Below are positions 26,891 to 38,904 of a stretch of DNA of 64,000 bases, piece by piece. A program made the translations under genes and the position numbers. Source of the DNA: Setophaga petechia (Eukaryota > Chordata > Aves > Passeriformes > Parulidae). The notes beneath the pieces are model-generated. The model had not been told where the DNA came from, made no database searches, and saw only the letters and a program-made list of their open reading frames with translations. The stretch lies in the NCBI GenBank assembly GCA_024362935.1, contig JANCRA010000003.1:39803291-39867290 (forward strand), written 5' to 3'. Numbering within the stretch: the first letter of the stretch is position 1; each line of letters starts with the position of its first letter.

Positions 26891-29800
26891 AAATCACCCA
26901 GATACTCTCTGAGGGTTTTCAGGGGGCCAGCAATAAACATTTCAGAAGTCAGACCTCCTGCAACATTCCTAAGCTGAGATGCCCAAAGCAACATATTGCA
27001 AATTTCTTCTCTGGTTTCAGATTCACAACTGTGTGTTTCCTACTTTCAGTCAGCAAACTTCACTTGGGGAAATACTGGGGTTAGCGTACGAAAACACTGA
27101 TCACAAATGTTACATGAATCCAAGTGATTGATGGAATTTCAGCCATTGACTATCATAGCCTGTGTTAATCTCCAGATGTTGTATTAACACTGGGTGATTT
27201 CCCAGTTCTCATTAGCAGTATGCTTTGATGGGGTAGAAGGTGTTAACTGTACTTTCCCTTCAGTGAGCTGTTTAATCATTGGAGCTTACTAGCAGTGGGA
27301 TTTGGGGGACTTAGGTGATCACAAAGTTAATTTAGAGTAAAGCAATACCTTCCCTCTGGCTTCTCTGGGACGGTGAACAGGTGAGGGAATGGGGTCAGAA
27401 CTGCTCCCTTTCCTCTTTTAAGCAGCACTGGTGCTCCAGTGAGGACTAAACAGGAAGCTGCTGCCTTCTTAGTCAAGATCTTCCTGGTTTTCAGGACCAC
27501 ACTCAGACTGGCTCTCCTGCAGATCAGCACATGCCAGTGAACTTGTTGTAGCATGTTTAGCTGCACGTTCGTGTTGGCTTACTGAGGTCTGATCCAAAGC
27601 TTACTGCAAATAGAGGGAGGGTTCACATACTTCTTCAGTGGCCTTTGGTCTACTCTGTGGAGGCAAAAATACAACTGTGATAGATACATGGGTGAGTGAA
27701 CCCTCCATTACCACCACATTTCACTCTGAGGAGATGGCAAAAGGGATTCTGCAGCCCGACCTTGTGCATCCCAGAGCAGTAAAAGCAACATGAATCCTAC
27801 TTAATAAGTAATTCAAAAGCACTTTCTGGTTTGTGAATCATCTGCATCCCAGACTTTCTGAGACTCTTGGGTAATGAGACAAGAACAGTGCAGCTTCTGT
27901 AGTCATTTCTACCTGCTCACTGGGCTGCTAGCCTGCTCTGGCCCTAATTTTGAGCTGTTCCTTTAAACTGCTCTCTGCAACTAAGCAATTCTCATCTAGA
28001 GATCTCAGACATGAAGTAATCCTCCCAGCTTTTCTATTAAAAAAGCCAACTACCATTAAACCTGTTTTACAGGTGGGTAGGCTGAGCTCCAGTCTGCCTG
28101 TGATCACAAAGTGTTATTTAGGGCCAGACTGCCTGGTCTGACACATTGCTGCAGCAGGGATGACCACTTTTCTTAGAGGAAAAGAGTGCCCAGGTGGAGG
28201 CAGGGCTGGCCTCTGTGTACGTGCTTTGCACATGACTGTGAAGCACATAAACCTCACTGGCTGCATGGCTGGAATCCAGGTGTCCCTTGGATGAAGATGC
28301 ACGTGTAGGGTAAACTAAAATGCCATGCTGGGCTCTGTGTGCTGAGCCATACGGCAGGTGGGAATGCACAACTCTGCCTGATTGCTTATGCCTGAGTCAC
28401 CTCCTTCAGCATTTGCCACTGCCTAGCATGTTAGCATGCTGCCTGCTGGATAATAAATGACTTCATCTGCTGCAGCAGTGAGGATACTATTAAAAATTAA
28501 CCCTGGGAAATGGTCCCACATATTTTTTTCATTCAGACGCAGACAAAGGGGAGGGGGAGAGGAATGCTGTTGAAATGGGATTTGCAGAAAAGGCAAGTGG
28601 TGAGTTTTTAGTAATGAGGATGGTTCAGGCTTCAGTTTAATCACTGCAGTTGTTGGCAATCGATGATCAAAATTCAGAGGGCTTAAGGCACTTGATAAAG
28701 TTAAAAGCAGTGCAGGTAGAAAAGACTCAGTAGGCATACTGCAGAGGAGGTCAAAGAATGGGATAAATGGGGATTACTGTGCTGACATATAATTTATGAC
28801 CTGTTTGCAGAAATAAATTCGTTCATCACGTGGATGATATTACCACTTTTAAGGAATTATGCTATCTGATTTCATCTGTAGATGAAACACTCTCAGTTTG
28901 GTTTATGTATTGCATGCTTTTCTCATAGTAGCACACTTAGAACCACACCTTACCTATTGCAGCATGCAGAGTATATTTACAGAAGTGAAGGATTTGTATT
29001 AAATGTCTCAGGAAACAGTGGAACTGACAGACAGATATTTCATTTTCTTGGCTTCTCTTGCCTCCAGCACCCACACAGTATCCATCAAATTGTCTGGAGT
29101 CAAATCTTCACAGGCTGCATTTGAGGCTTGGGCAAGGAGCCAGCCTGGTTTAGAGAGCAAAGTCCTGTCTGTCCGCACGTACTTCCCACTGTCTGTGTGC
29201 TTCAGTATGGAGCAGGGGAGCTCAGTCTAAGGTTCAACAAAAAATACCCCTTTAACTCCCTTTGCGTTGTTCCAAGAAAGGGATTTGGTGTGAAGCCTGC
29301 AGACACATGTATTAATGATTCCATTGTTGACACAAAAATTGCACCTTGTTCTGAGCCGTCATTCAGCTGGCTTTGGTACAGCAGCAGGCAGCACATCCCA
29401 TCCTGAGCCCATCCTGAGGGATGTCCCAGCTCCTTGAGCTGCTGCCTTCATAGATGGTCGGTACCTATAGATGGTCTGGATTGCAGCACAGGCTGTAATG
29501 CCAGGTGCACTCACTGTGCAAGCATATCTGCCCTCTGGCTGGCATGCTTTTCTCCAGAAGCATATTGTGGCTGTTGATTTCATAAATGTACTGTGATATG
29601 ACAGCACCTATCAAAGGGCCAAGATGAAGTCTGCATGTTTGTCCTGAGTCACCTCCTCATCTCCACATGGCAGAGGTATTTTAAAATGTTGGGCTTAAGC
29701 AACATTTCCTGCTGCAGCAGGAAAAATTATATAAAGTTCCTTCACAGACAGTGTTAAAAATTTGCTGGATGAAAAGTACTCAGATATTGCTATGTCCAAA

Positions 29801-31074
29801 TTGGAGACAATTCCTACTGTAAGATCTTTCCTTATCTGTGATATTTACGGAACCATGGTTGAAATATTCCTCAGGCTAATTCCTTTATTTATTGTCTCTC
29901 CTTTCTCTCTCCATCCAGACAGAGCTTTGTCATTAGCCCTAATCCATGGTACCTACATACAGCTCTTGCTGCAGCCAAGCACACTTCTGGAGCAAGGATT
30001 TTATTTTAATGATTACTGACCAGGAATTATCACAACAGTTGTCATCAACACAACACCGATTTATAAACATGGTCTTTGTGGGGCTTTTGGAAAGCCCAAT
30101 AGCTTAGAGTTAGTTTGGCATCTCTTTGCAGAGTGGATGGTGCACGTTGAAATCACTTCCTTTAACGTCAATAGATTTGAATCACACCCATGGTGGGGTT
30201 ATTTATTTCCCTTCCCTTCACCCCCATGCCCCCCAGGTCACTGTATTTCACTCTCCAGGTTGCCAAGGGCTCTGTGTGTTGCTCATGTGTTGTGAAGTGG
30301 GTATCTCAAAGAAGAAAGAAGTGACCTGTGCAAACAGCTGTAGGCATATGTCCAGCTGCCCAATTCTCTAGAAAAGGAAACTGTGATCTACGCCTGGAAA
30401 ATCTGCTTCCACAAGCCAGGAGTTAACCAGTAAACAATGAATATGTAGTTGTGTCCTAGACACTTGTGTTTCCACCAGCTTTTAAGGAGAATGAGAAGGA
30501 AATTATATTTTTAACAGCAGCTCAACTTGCAACTTGATCTGCTACTACAGGGAGAAGTCAACTGATAACTTAGATATTAGCCAGCTGCCAATGTTTGGTA
30601 TGCAAGGTTACTTGGAATGGTCTATGTTAGTACAACCACAGCATGGCATAGGAAGTGGCCATTGTAGGGCAGGACAAGGGAAGCTTGTGTGTATTCCAAG
30701 GAAGATAGGTTCTGCCAGTGGTGATGTGTCAGGAGTTGTTGGGGGATACACATTTCACTTTCTCAAAAGTCCATCTCCATTTCTAACAGTGGAAAAGTCT
30801 AGGAATGAGAGGTCTTTGCTCGGACTCTGAAGGAAGTGAATGAAGGTGAGTCACAGTACTGTAGGAGCTTCATGGCTCCTACAAATGACAGTAGTTTGTG
30901 GACATGGGAGGATTCCCACTCTGAATTTCTGTCTTCTTCTGAAGGGATTTGTTCAGCCATATGCCCATGACCCAGCTCAGGCACCAGGACTTTCTGTTCA
31001 ACCAATATAAGGGTTAACCCAGGGACTCTTCTAAGGTGTTTCAAGAAAAGAGGATGGAGTGCTTAGCCAAAAGG

Positions 31075-31130
31075 GCAGGTTTTCATGGCCAAAGAGCAGT
31101 GATAGAGTGCAGGTTTTCATGGCCAAAGAG
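31075..31130. repeat. Short direct duplication, 22 bp matched over a 34-bp period
   Basis: The same 22 bases occur at 31075-31096 and 31109-31130 with no mismatch, separated by 12 unrelated bases. It looks like a recent local tandem duplication. Confidence 0.8.
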
Positions 31131-34100
31131 CTGGCCTACAAACACGACTGGAGTCCCCTGTGGAAGACAACATGCCATGGTCACTGCCATGTACTGTCAC
31201 CACGCAGTGGGGCTGCTGACAGATCCAACCTTGAAAAGGCTGTTAAGCAAGGCTTTTGGGGTAGGTGTGAGATTTCTGTGGGCTGGGATGTGTTTTATGG
31301 TTTTCAGTACTTGGAAACACTACCTGAGCATCTGTCTGGGTCTCAGCCAGCATGCTGAGTTAGGTAATAAAGATGAATTTTTACTGAAACTTTTAGACAG
31401 TGCATAAAACATACAGAAACATACCAATAATACATCTTTTCTCATCACTATTCTAACTTAGCTGCTGGAATGTAAATACACAGTCCTTTTTCTAAGCACA
31501 CATTATGCAGAATCAGAGCCAAGGCTGTAAAGAGAGTGCCTGGAAATCAGGTCTCTCCTGTCATTTTGGAGACAGGGAAACATTCTTCATTCTCCATGAG
31601 GATGGGATTCCTTCTAGTAGTCTAGAGGAAGTTATACATGGTAATGACCCAAATATAGATGAATCCCAAGGCTTTCCAAAGAGGCTATCCATGGAAAAGG
31701 CAAACTGAGCTGCTTAAATTCCAGGGAAAATGCCAGTATGGTATGGTGGTGTGTTGCATCACTTTTCATTCCTGTGTAGTATTTGCTGAACTTGACTCCA
31801 GGCTGCCTGCAGCAGCAGCAGATGTGTAGGGTCAGAGGTTCCTTTGACAGAGCAGAGAGGACCATTGTTGCCTTTGCTCAGTTCGTTCACTGATGCTGAG
31901 CCAGAAGGAAGCACAAATCACCTTGTAGACCGTGGAGCAGAAACAACCCTGGGGATGGGCAGGGCACTTGAGGCAAAAGGGGGACTTTGGCTCTTAGAAT
32001 GTTAGGACAGGAAGCCTGTCTTCAGGCTACAGGTGCTGGCCCTAGTGGGTGAGCACAGGGATGCACAGGGTATACAGTGTTTGTTCCAGACTGCAGAACT
32101 GCCTGGCCCCATTTATCTACCTGCTGATCTCCTCCCTCCACATCTGCAGACTGCACTCCAGCCACCTTATTTCCTGCCCTGCAGGGTGGGGATTTGTTGA
32201 GGACTTTTGCCAGAGCTGTTGTCTGTAGCGTGGCTCACAATGGTGCTGTTGCTGTGATGGCTGAAAGCCCCAGTGTACATGAGTTGCATTCAGAGTAAGC
32301 TTTGAACTGTGCAAAGTGCATGCAAACTAGGGGTGTAATGGCATGCAAACTGGTGCTTTGACCTGATTAAATTTTTTTAAAGCCCCAATTTCTCCACTCC
32401 TTCACATCATATGTTGTCACACTGATGGGAAGTGAAAATAACAACCTCTTTCTCATTCAGTAACATTTTATGGTGGCTTTGCATTGGCATGAAAAGCAAG
32501 TACACATTGGAAAGCTGCTGTTTCCCCTGTCTGAAGACAGCTAGATGAATTTCACTGCTAAAACCTGCTGGGAAAAACAAACCTAAAAAGCGCAGTGAGG
32601 CCACAGGTTCCTTTACACTGCAGCAAGCAATGAAAAAGAACAAATGTTGTTCCTGAAAAACTGTGGAGGAAGAGTCACTGACTATAACTCCTTTCCAACA
32701 TCAATTCATTTTCCCCTTACTTTAATGTTGAAAACAAAGTTGTAATTCAATCATTGACCATAGAATTCATCCCAGAAGAAATGCAAGGGCCACCAACAAT
32801 GTGGTCCAGGTGTGGATTATAAATATCATCAGGAAGAGACATTCTGTGTCTCAGGGGCATTAATCCTGCAGCCAGTGCTCTTCCTTTTATATTTTATTTT
32901 TAAGTCTGCCATTTTTAAGGCTTCTCAGCAAGACTTTCTCTTGCAGAGAAATCCTACCACAACAAGCACAGTGTTAAAGCTAAACTGAATGAAGCCCTGT
33001 AGTAGTACTACAATTGTAACAACATTGGGATTTATACCTACCAATTCTTTGATAAAAATTACCATCTGGCAGTTGCAGAGAAGCTTTGGACTTGTCCCAT
33101 ACTATGGGACAGGATACCATACACTGGAAAACCACATGTGTGCAGACAGCAACTTTCCAAAACCAGGAAATAGTTTGACCCAAAAGAAACTGAGAAAGGT
33201 AGAGGGCCTTGAATAGAGGTACAAAATAATAATAACTTATATACAGGGATTTCAAGTTACCATTTATTCATCTGGAGTCAGGAATTAAATAAACAAGGGA
33301 GTATAAACATACTTTTCTGGCTCTCAGTATTTTTTTCAGATAAGAAGCTTTTGTTCCCTTTTTCCTGTAAAAATGTAAAGGGAGAAAAATTTTACATTTA
33401 CTAATTTATTTAAAACTTTTCATTATACTTTAGGAAGAAATAGGAAATAAGCCCTTCTGGAATTAGGCAGTCCTGGCTCAGTGGCTCAAATATTAATACA
33501 TTGCCCTATCTCACCTTTGCTACCCCATGTCTTTCATCCCAATCAATCATCTTGACTGCACAGTAATGCAACTAATTCTGAGTAGAATCTCTTGGTCATG
33601 AACCAGAATCTGCATTTCTAAAGCAATAGCACAAAGGAAGGAAAGATCCCTCTGGTGTGGCATCTGCACTGGGTATTGCTTTAAAGTAAGTGGAATTCTG
33701 CCAGAATTCTTCCCCCCCAGCAGAGCTGAGTCAGGATTTAAGCTAAAGAGATATCCCAACGCAATTGAAGCCTGTCTTAAGCTCACCTTTTCCCTAAGAG
33801 ACCCTACACCAGGACAAGGTACCACTTGGTGTTTTTATTGCCTTCTAGTACCCCAAAAATTTACCAAGCCAAGGAGGGTGTTCACTTTCCTTGAGCGAGC
33901 CTGCAGCAGTGAGAGGAGACAGGTTCTGTCACTCAGCACTGGCTCAGGACCTCAGAAGTGTGTGATCACCTTCAAAGGCCACACACGGTTTCTGTGTAGC
34001 TTTGGTGACATCAGTAGTTTGGTTCACTTGTTTATAGAAGCAAGGGCAACATAAAACTATGGATGCCCATCTTTCAGTGTGAGTTCAAATACTCTATAAA

Positions 34101-34799
34101 AACTGTTATCAAAAGTTATTCCAGGTCTAGTTCAGTTTGAAAAGATACAGCTTTGTATAAAATGCCAAATGTTTCCTGATGAAGCTTTCCTTTCTGATTG
34201 CAGTTTATTAATTCAAATAAGCCTGTGAAAAGGAGCAAAAACAAATGCCCAGATTCATGGAATCAGAGAAGATGTTTTATTAACTGAATTCTCTCATTGC
34301 CCTTTCTTTTCATGCCAGGTGCAGTAACAGAAAAATAAATTCAATTTGCAGACTCCTGTCATCCTCCGGATCTCTGGATCAGTCTCTCAGCCTCATTCAT
34401 TGCTTCTGAGGATGAACTTCTCAACGCCTGCTGTGGTCGAAACTGTTCTTACATCATCTCTTGAGCACAGTGACTTCAATCACGTGAAACCATGAGGTTA
34501 ATGCCACAGTTGACACTTCAAAGCTGTTTCTGCAGACCTGAGCTAATTTTTTTTTTTTTTCAAATTCTATTCTACAGTAGCTGCTGGTTCTTAACCAGCA
34601 GAAGAATTACCAAAGTTGGCAGTGTTCTGCTTATCATGCCATTCAAGAAGATGGGAAAATTTTCTAGCAGAACTGCAGTCTGGGTGGGGGTCACAGTACT
34701 GTAGGATGAGTTCTCCACTTAATCTCAGATTAGTTTTGATTTTTGTCTTTTTGTATAAAATGGAGATGAAAATCCTTGTTCTGTATTACCTACTTGAAC

Positions 34800-34853
34800 C
34801 AGATGACCTTTAAAAGGCCCCTTCCAACTCAAACTATTCTATGATTCTATGAA
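34800..34853 (+). mobile_element. CR1 LINE 3' tail fragment
   Basis: The sequence reads GATGACCTTTAAAAGGCCCC, then CTTCCAACTCAAA, then two ATTCTATG-type repeats, which is the conserved 3' end of bird/reptile CR1 elements in + orientation. Only about 55 bases of tail are recognisable, the usual heavy 5' truncation. The upstream sequence is not clearly CR1, and there is no reverse transcriptase frame. Confidence 0.9.
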
Positions 34854-36727
34854 ATTGTTAGTTGTGCTAGAAAAGGGATTCTCCCAAGAAAAAAGGTGAT
34901 TATGGGGCTACTAATGAGGGTACGAGATTAGGCTACAGGGGGAACTATCTTTAGAGAGACACTTTAAGCAATCTTTCAGAAGTGGGGAGAAGCTGATACA
35001 TATCTAAATGAGTCTGGGTTATGTTCAATAGCAGAAAACTTTCCTCTGACCAGAAAGTTCCCTCTGGTTCTGTGTTTCTGAGTTGTAGGACAATGAAATT
35101 CTTAAATGTTAATTATGCAAGTAGCCACAGTGATTATCTATTGATCAATAATATTAATTATAGACTGAATTGATTGGATGTTGCTTGTGACTGAATAAAA
35201 CCAGAAGAACAGACAAATCTCTTGTAAAATAAGACTCCCAAAGGAAAAGCAAGTTTATCTAGCCTTGGCTTTCAGAGGAGGCTTCACCCAATTCCTGTTC
35301 ATTTGGGTAGGACCAATGGAATTAATCCAGAGTAACACATATTTTGGAGTTCCTGTGAAGGTGAGATCAGAAGCAGGTCCACTGTCTCCAGGTAGGTCTA
35401 AGGTATGCTAATTGTCAATACTAGGATTCTAAAATTTTCTTGGATAAACTGAAATATAACTTTTCTTTCCTATAAAGCTTCATGAATGTACAACATGGTT
35501 CCTGCATAGACATCACATCAGCTTCACAGTTATTAATTTACAGATTTCTCACTGACCTTAGCTCTGCTCTGGGAATGGTGCCAGCACAATTACAGTAACT
35601 CTGAATAAAGAGACATAAAACTTCTGTATCTACCCTGAAATTGTGCCAGAATTTTCTCTTTCTCAGTGATGGAAAGATGCATTTCTTCAATTGGTTTTAA
35701 ATAGTTCAGACTGTGTTGGCCATATGTAGATTATTTCCAGCAAAACAAGGAAAAGAAGAAAATTGCCATGCAGATGTGTGCATATGTAATACAATACATG
35801 TGATCCACAGGTAATCTTTGGGAAGAGTATCCCAAGAAGGTGTATGTTGGGAAACTGAGTCAAGGTGATTTGAGCTAGTTACCTGGGAAAAAAACGGCAG
35901 TTGGGAATAAAATTCCAGGGGCAGATGCTTGATTCAGTATTGTTTTCACTGAATCACACTACCTTCCTGGAGCACGTCAAGGCCCATTGCCTTCCTTCCT
36001 GTGAAGATGGGCAGCTGGATTGCAATGACAGCAGGTGGAGCTAAATGTGCTCATCACCTTGGAAAATCAGGCCCCTGGTGATTCTCCCCGATGTTAATTG
36101 ACCGTCAGACCCAGCAAAAGGGGAGTCAACACATTTCCTGACCTATGGCTTAAGTGTTTTCCAAACCCTAGAGTAAATTGAATGTAGTTATAGAGGAAAT
36201 GCTGATGCAATCCACCAGCAGCTGCTGCCCTCCCACATCCTCACTAAGGTGTGAGGGGGTGAATTGCATGCAAGCAGTGTAGTCAAAACCTCAGCAGCTA
36301 CTACGTGGCAGGCAGGACTCTGTGCCTTCCCTCCACACCTCTTGCCTTCCTGCCTCTGAAAGAAACACTGCTAAGGGCTGTTTTTGAGAAAATACTGGGG
36401 ACCATCCTGAAGGTAAACCCCTGAAAAAGCAGGCCTTTCCTGTGGGACCACTGAGCACCTCGGAGGATGTGATAGGAATTACATCTTCCTAGGTACCTGA
36501 TTTATGAATCCTATATTGAAATGTAGAAATGTAGGTATTTTCTGTGAGTGAGAATGATAAGAGCTGCACTAGAGCTGCCCTCTTGCACTGAGATGTTTAA
36601 TGATGTCACCAACAAAAGTTGAACCACATCTGTTGGATCCAGATTATTACAAATTTCATTCTCATGTGTCTAATCTTTTGACATTTCTGGTCTGGAAATT
36701 TATTCTTTCAGTCTGTTTGGATTTTAG

Positions 36728-36800
36728 TTGGTTGGTTTGGGGTTTTTCTTTGTTGGTTTTTTGGTTGTTTTTTTGTTTGTTTGTTTTTTCTTTTTTTTTA
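36728..36800. repeat. T/G-rich simple repeat
   Basis: About 70 bases composed almost only of T and G (GGTTT, TTTTG and T-run units) ending in a T-rich run. It lies about 300 bases upstream of the LRRC56 CpG island. It generates phenylalanine/valine-rich and lysine-rich shadow frames. Confidence 0.85.
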
Positions 36801-37226
36801 ATGCAAAATCATTTGGTGAAACCAGCCTTGTTATCTGCCACGAGCTGCATTTTTTGCACACACAACAGGAGTGTGGGATCACCTTTGTGCATGATGATGT
36901 CGTTAGTTTTTCATCGGCTGGCAAAGGTTTTGGATGTTGCGAGAAACAGAGATGTCCCCCACCCCTCCTTCAGCCGTGTGATCACAGGTCACCGAAATCC
37001 CACACAGGTCCTGCTGCTTTTCCCGTCCCGTTCCTGTCCTCAGTTCCGTGCCCACCCCTGCTCCCCCCATTTTGCTCCCGCTGTTTGCCTCGCCGCTTTT
37101 CCCACTGCAAGCGCGTTGCTCTGCTGCTCCCAGCCCTGAACCCTTCCTGCCTCGGGAGGCTCTCCAGCCTCTCCTCCTCCTCCTCCTCCTGCCGGCGCGG
37201 GTAGCGGGCGGGGCCGCTGCGAAGGG

Positions 37227-37277
37227 AGGATGGATGGATGGACGGACGGACGGACGGACGGACGGACGGACGGATGG
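37227..37277. repeat. (GGAT)n(GGAC)n tetranucleotide microsatellite
   Basis: Three GGAT units, then about eight GGAC units, then GGAT again, in the promoter island between two GC boxes. Every GGAC unit creates a CpG (CGGA junction). It yields the DGRT and PSVR repeat peptides in shadow frames. Confidence 0.95.
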
Positions 37278-37289
37278 AGGGGCGGGCCC

Positions 37290-37399
37290 GGAGGCCGCTC
37301 CAGGTGCCGTGGCCGCGGCGTTGCCGGGCGACGGGCGGCCGCTGTCGCTCCCTCCCTGCTGCTCTCCCGTTCTCCCCGCGGCCCCGGCACGGCCGGCAG
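37290..37399 (+). other. LRRC56: Probable non-coding first exon of LRRC56
   Basis: GGCCGGCAG is followed by GTAGGAAC, a good + strand donor, with exon end at 37399. It sits in the island just after GC boxes. The left limit (start site) is not determinable and the value given is a guess. No start codon in frame with the 48163 coding start needs to be invoked, because the predicted protein already begins like mammalian LRRC56. Additional untranslated exons between 37.4 and 48.15 kb cannot be excluded. Confidence 0.5.
37320..37332 (+). promoter_or_regulatory. Candidate RFX X-box
   Basis: GTTGCC, one spacer base, then GGCGAC. Against the RFX consensus (GTNRCC, 0-3 spacer bases, RGYAAC) the left half matches fully and the right half has one mismatch. 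RFX factors drive ciliary genes through X-boxes close to the start site. LRRC56 is a ciliary gene, and this site lies inside its putative first exon/promoter, about 70 bases before the donor. The match is suggestive, since GC-rich sequence can produce it by chance. Confidence 0.4.
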
Positions 37400-37448
37400 G
37401 TAGGAACCGGCCCGTGGGGAGAGAGGGTGGGAGCCCGGAGGGGTTTGT

Positions 37449-37486
37449 GGGGGGGGGTGGGGGGTGGGACTGGGTCTGGGGATGGG
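37449..37486 (+). other. G-rich tract, G-quadruplex capable
   Basis: A run of 9 G, then G5, G3, G3, G4 and G3 tracts with loops of 1-3 bases, just inside intron 1 downstream of the putative first exon. It comfortably satisfies the G4 pattern on the + (non-template) strand. Confidence 0.7.
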
Positions 37487-37564
37487 TTCCCCTCCTTTCC
37501 CAGGGCTTGTGCACCGCGGTTAAGGGGCGTTGGGAGAAGGCCGTTGTGGGGCCACGGTGTCCGT

Positions 37565-37650
37565 GTGGGACACACTGGCCGGAGTGGGACACACAGGCTG
37601 GAGTGGGACACACTGCCCGGGGTGGGACACACTGCCCGATGTGGGACACC
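37565..37650. repeat. 19-bp minisatellite, about 4.5 copies
   Basis: Copies beginning GTGGGACAC start at 37565, 37584, 37603, 37622 and 37641, an exact 19-base period. The interior varies (ACTGGCCGGA, ACAGGCTGGA, ACTGCCCGGG, ACTGCCCGAT). It lies at the start of the putative LRRC56 intron 1 and produces periodic shadow peptides on both strands. Confidence 0.95.
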
Positions 37651-38875
37651 TCCAATGCTTTCCAGAGTTTGAAAATCCCACCAAGGCATGTGCATCGCTG
37701 TAGCAATCCAGCCTATGTATAGGTGGAAAGCACCTGAGGTCTGAGACTGAAAGTCTCTGTTTATGTTCTGATAGATGTAACAGCATGTTTAAATTTTATG
37801 TTTTGGTGGAGCTCTGAGGAGAACGAAGTTAATGAATAAATAATCCTGGGCAGGTGTAAGTTGAAGGAATATCCCCAGGTGTTTCACACTTAGAGGATTG
37901 TGCTCCTCCATGGTGCCCCCTCAGCTGTGCTTGAAGGGCTGAAGAGCCTTGCCAGTGCCAAACTTACGGCTTTAAAGTTCCTTCAGCTTCTTGCAGAAAG
38001 GGCTCAGGTGTGGTCCCTGCCCTGCTCTTGACCCCTCTGTGGGATGGAAAATTATTTCTGTCAGCAAGAAACTCTCTTTGCCCCTCATAGTTTTTAGCAG
38101 TCAGTAATCAGTTAATTGGATACGTTCAGCTCTCCCTTTGTCTTGTCTGTGAGGCCTGTGCTCTCCTGGCTCTGCACCTGTCTCATTTAACTATTGATTC
38201 CTGATAGAAATGTTCCTGCTCACCTGTTATTTTCCTTTTTGACTGCTTTTACATGGCAATATTTTCTGACAACTGATACAGTGAAAGTATGCCAAATATT
38301 GACATTAAACTTTTATCCCATCTTACCCCAATGGCAATGTTTCCTCTAACACAGAATCAACTTACTCCTACCAGAAAATCAGTATTCCTTTTGATCAGTA
38401 AAAAACTTCTTTTCCCCCAACTATGTAGATCCTTCTCTATCAAGTCCTTCACCTTCTCATGGTCTCTTTGGGAACTCTAATGAGTTACACTTTCATTAGG
38501 CTCTTCTAGGCTCTACTGATTCGTGTCCTGTTCCACTTTTAAGCCCTATTGAGCATGGACTTCTGCTGCTACAGTGAATAAAGTACTTCTCTTTATTAAT
38601 TGCTAAGTGCTCAGACTCTCTTGGGTTTGTTTTGTTGTTTTGTTTTTTGTTCTCTTGAAGATTGTGTTCTTACTATTGTTTTAGCAGGACATGGTACAAT
38701 TAAATAACACTATGAGCACCTGTCAGTCAAGATAAATGAAGATAAACAGCTGTGACTACTAAATTAAAATCTCTGTAGGAGAGGAATGGGAAATTATGCA
38801 GAACAGCAGTGGCATTGGAAGAAAAGGTAAAGTAATTTAAAATGTACAAATTACTGAAAATGTTTCATTCATTTC

Positions 38876-38904
38876 AAAGTAATACCATTTAATGGTATTA
38901 CTTT
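38876..38904. repeat. Near-perfect 29-bp palindrome
   Basis: The arm AAAGTAATACCATT (38876-38889) is followed by a single T and then its exact reverse complement (38891-38904). It could extrude as a cruciform. It carries no recognisable transposon ends or flanking duplication. Confidence 0.9.

Larger units (their letters stand above)
20476..37000. other. Non-coding stretch between the CpG patch and the LRRC56 island
   Basis: No exon with paired splice sites and recognisable protein was found. Open frames are all below about 140 codons and look random. It contains a CA tract near 24462, an AATAC repeat, a GT microsatellite, a short direct duplication, a CR1 3' tail and a T/G-rich simple repeat, listed separately. 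It may be intergenic, or an intron of a rightward transcript starting near 20 kb. Confidence 0.5.
37020..37490 (+). promoter_or_regulatory. LRRC56: CpG-island promoter of LRRC56
   Basis: A compact GC- and CpG-rich block just upstream of the LRRC56 coding exons. It has GC boxes at about 37204-37214 and 37277-37287, a tetranucleotide repeat between them, a candidate X-box at 37320-37332, and a good + strand splice donor at 37399/37400. No TATA box is apparent, as expected of a CpG-island promoter. It is the nearest island upstream of the first coding exon and shares its strand, so assigning it to LRRC56 is reasonable but not proven by sequence. Confidence 0.65.

Noticed and set aside
34060..34110. 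tRNA-like B-box (GAGTTCAAATACTC)
   Set aside because: No matching A-box or cloverleaf arms around it.
1..37000. HRAS coding exons on the minus strand
   Set aside because: Looked for the RAS start, P-loop and DTAGQEE region on the minus strand and found none. HRAS coding sequence is not in this window.
36903..37722. Frames of 224-267 codons over the LRRC56 island
   Set aside because: They run through a tetranucleotide repeat and a 19-bp minisatellite, giving periodic peptides. The region is a promoter with a probable non-coding exon.
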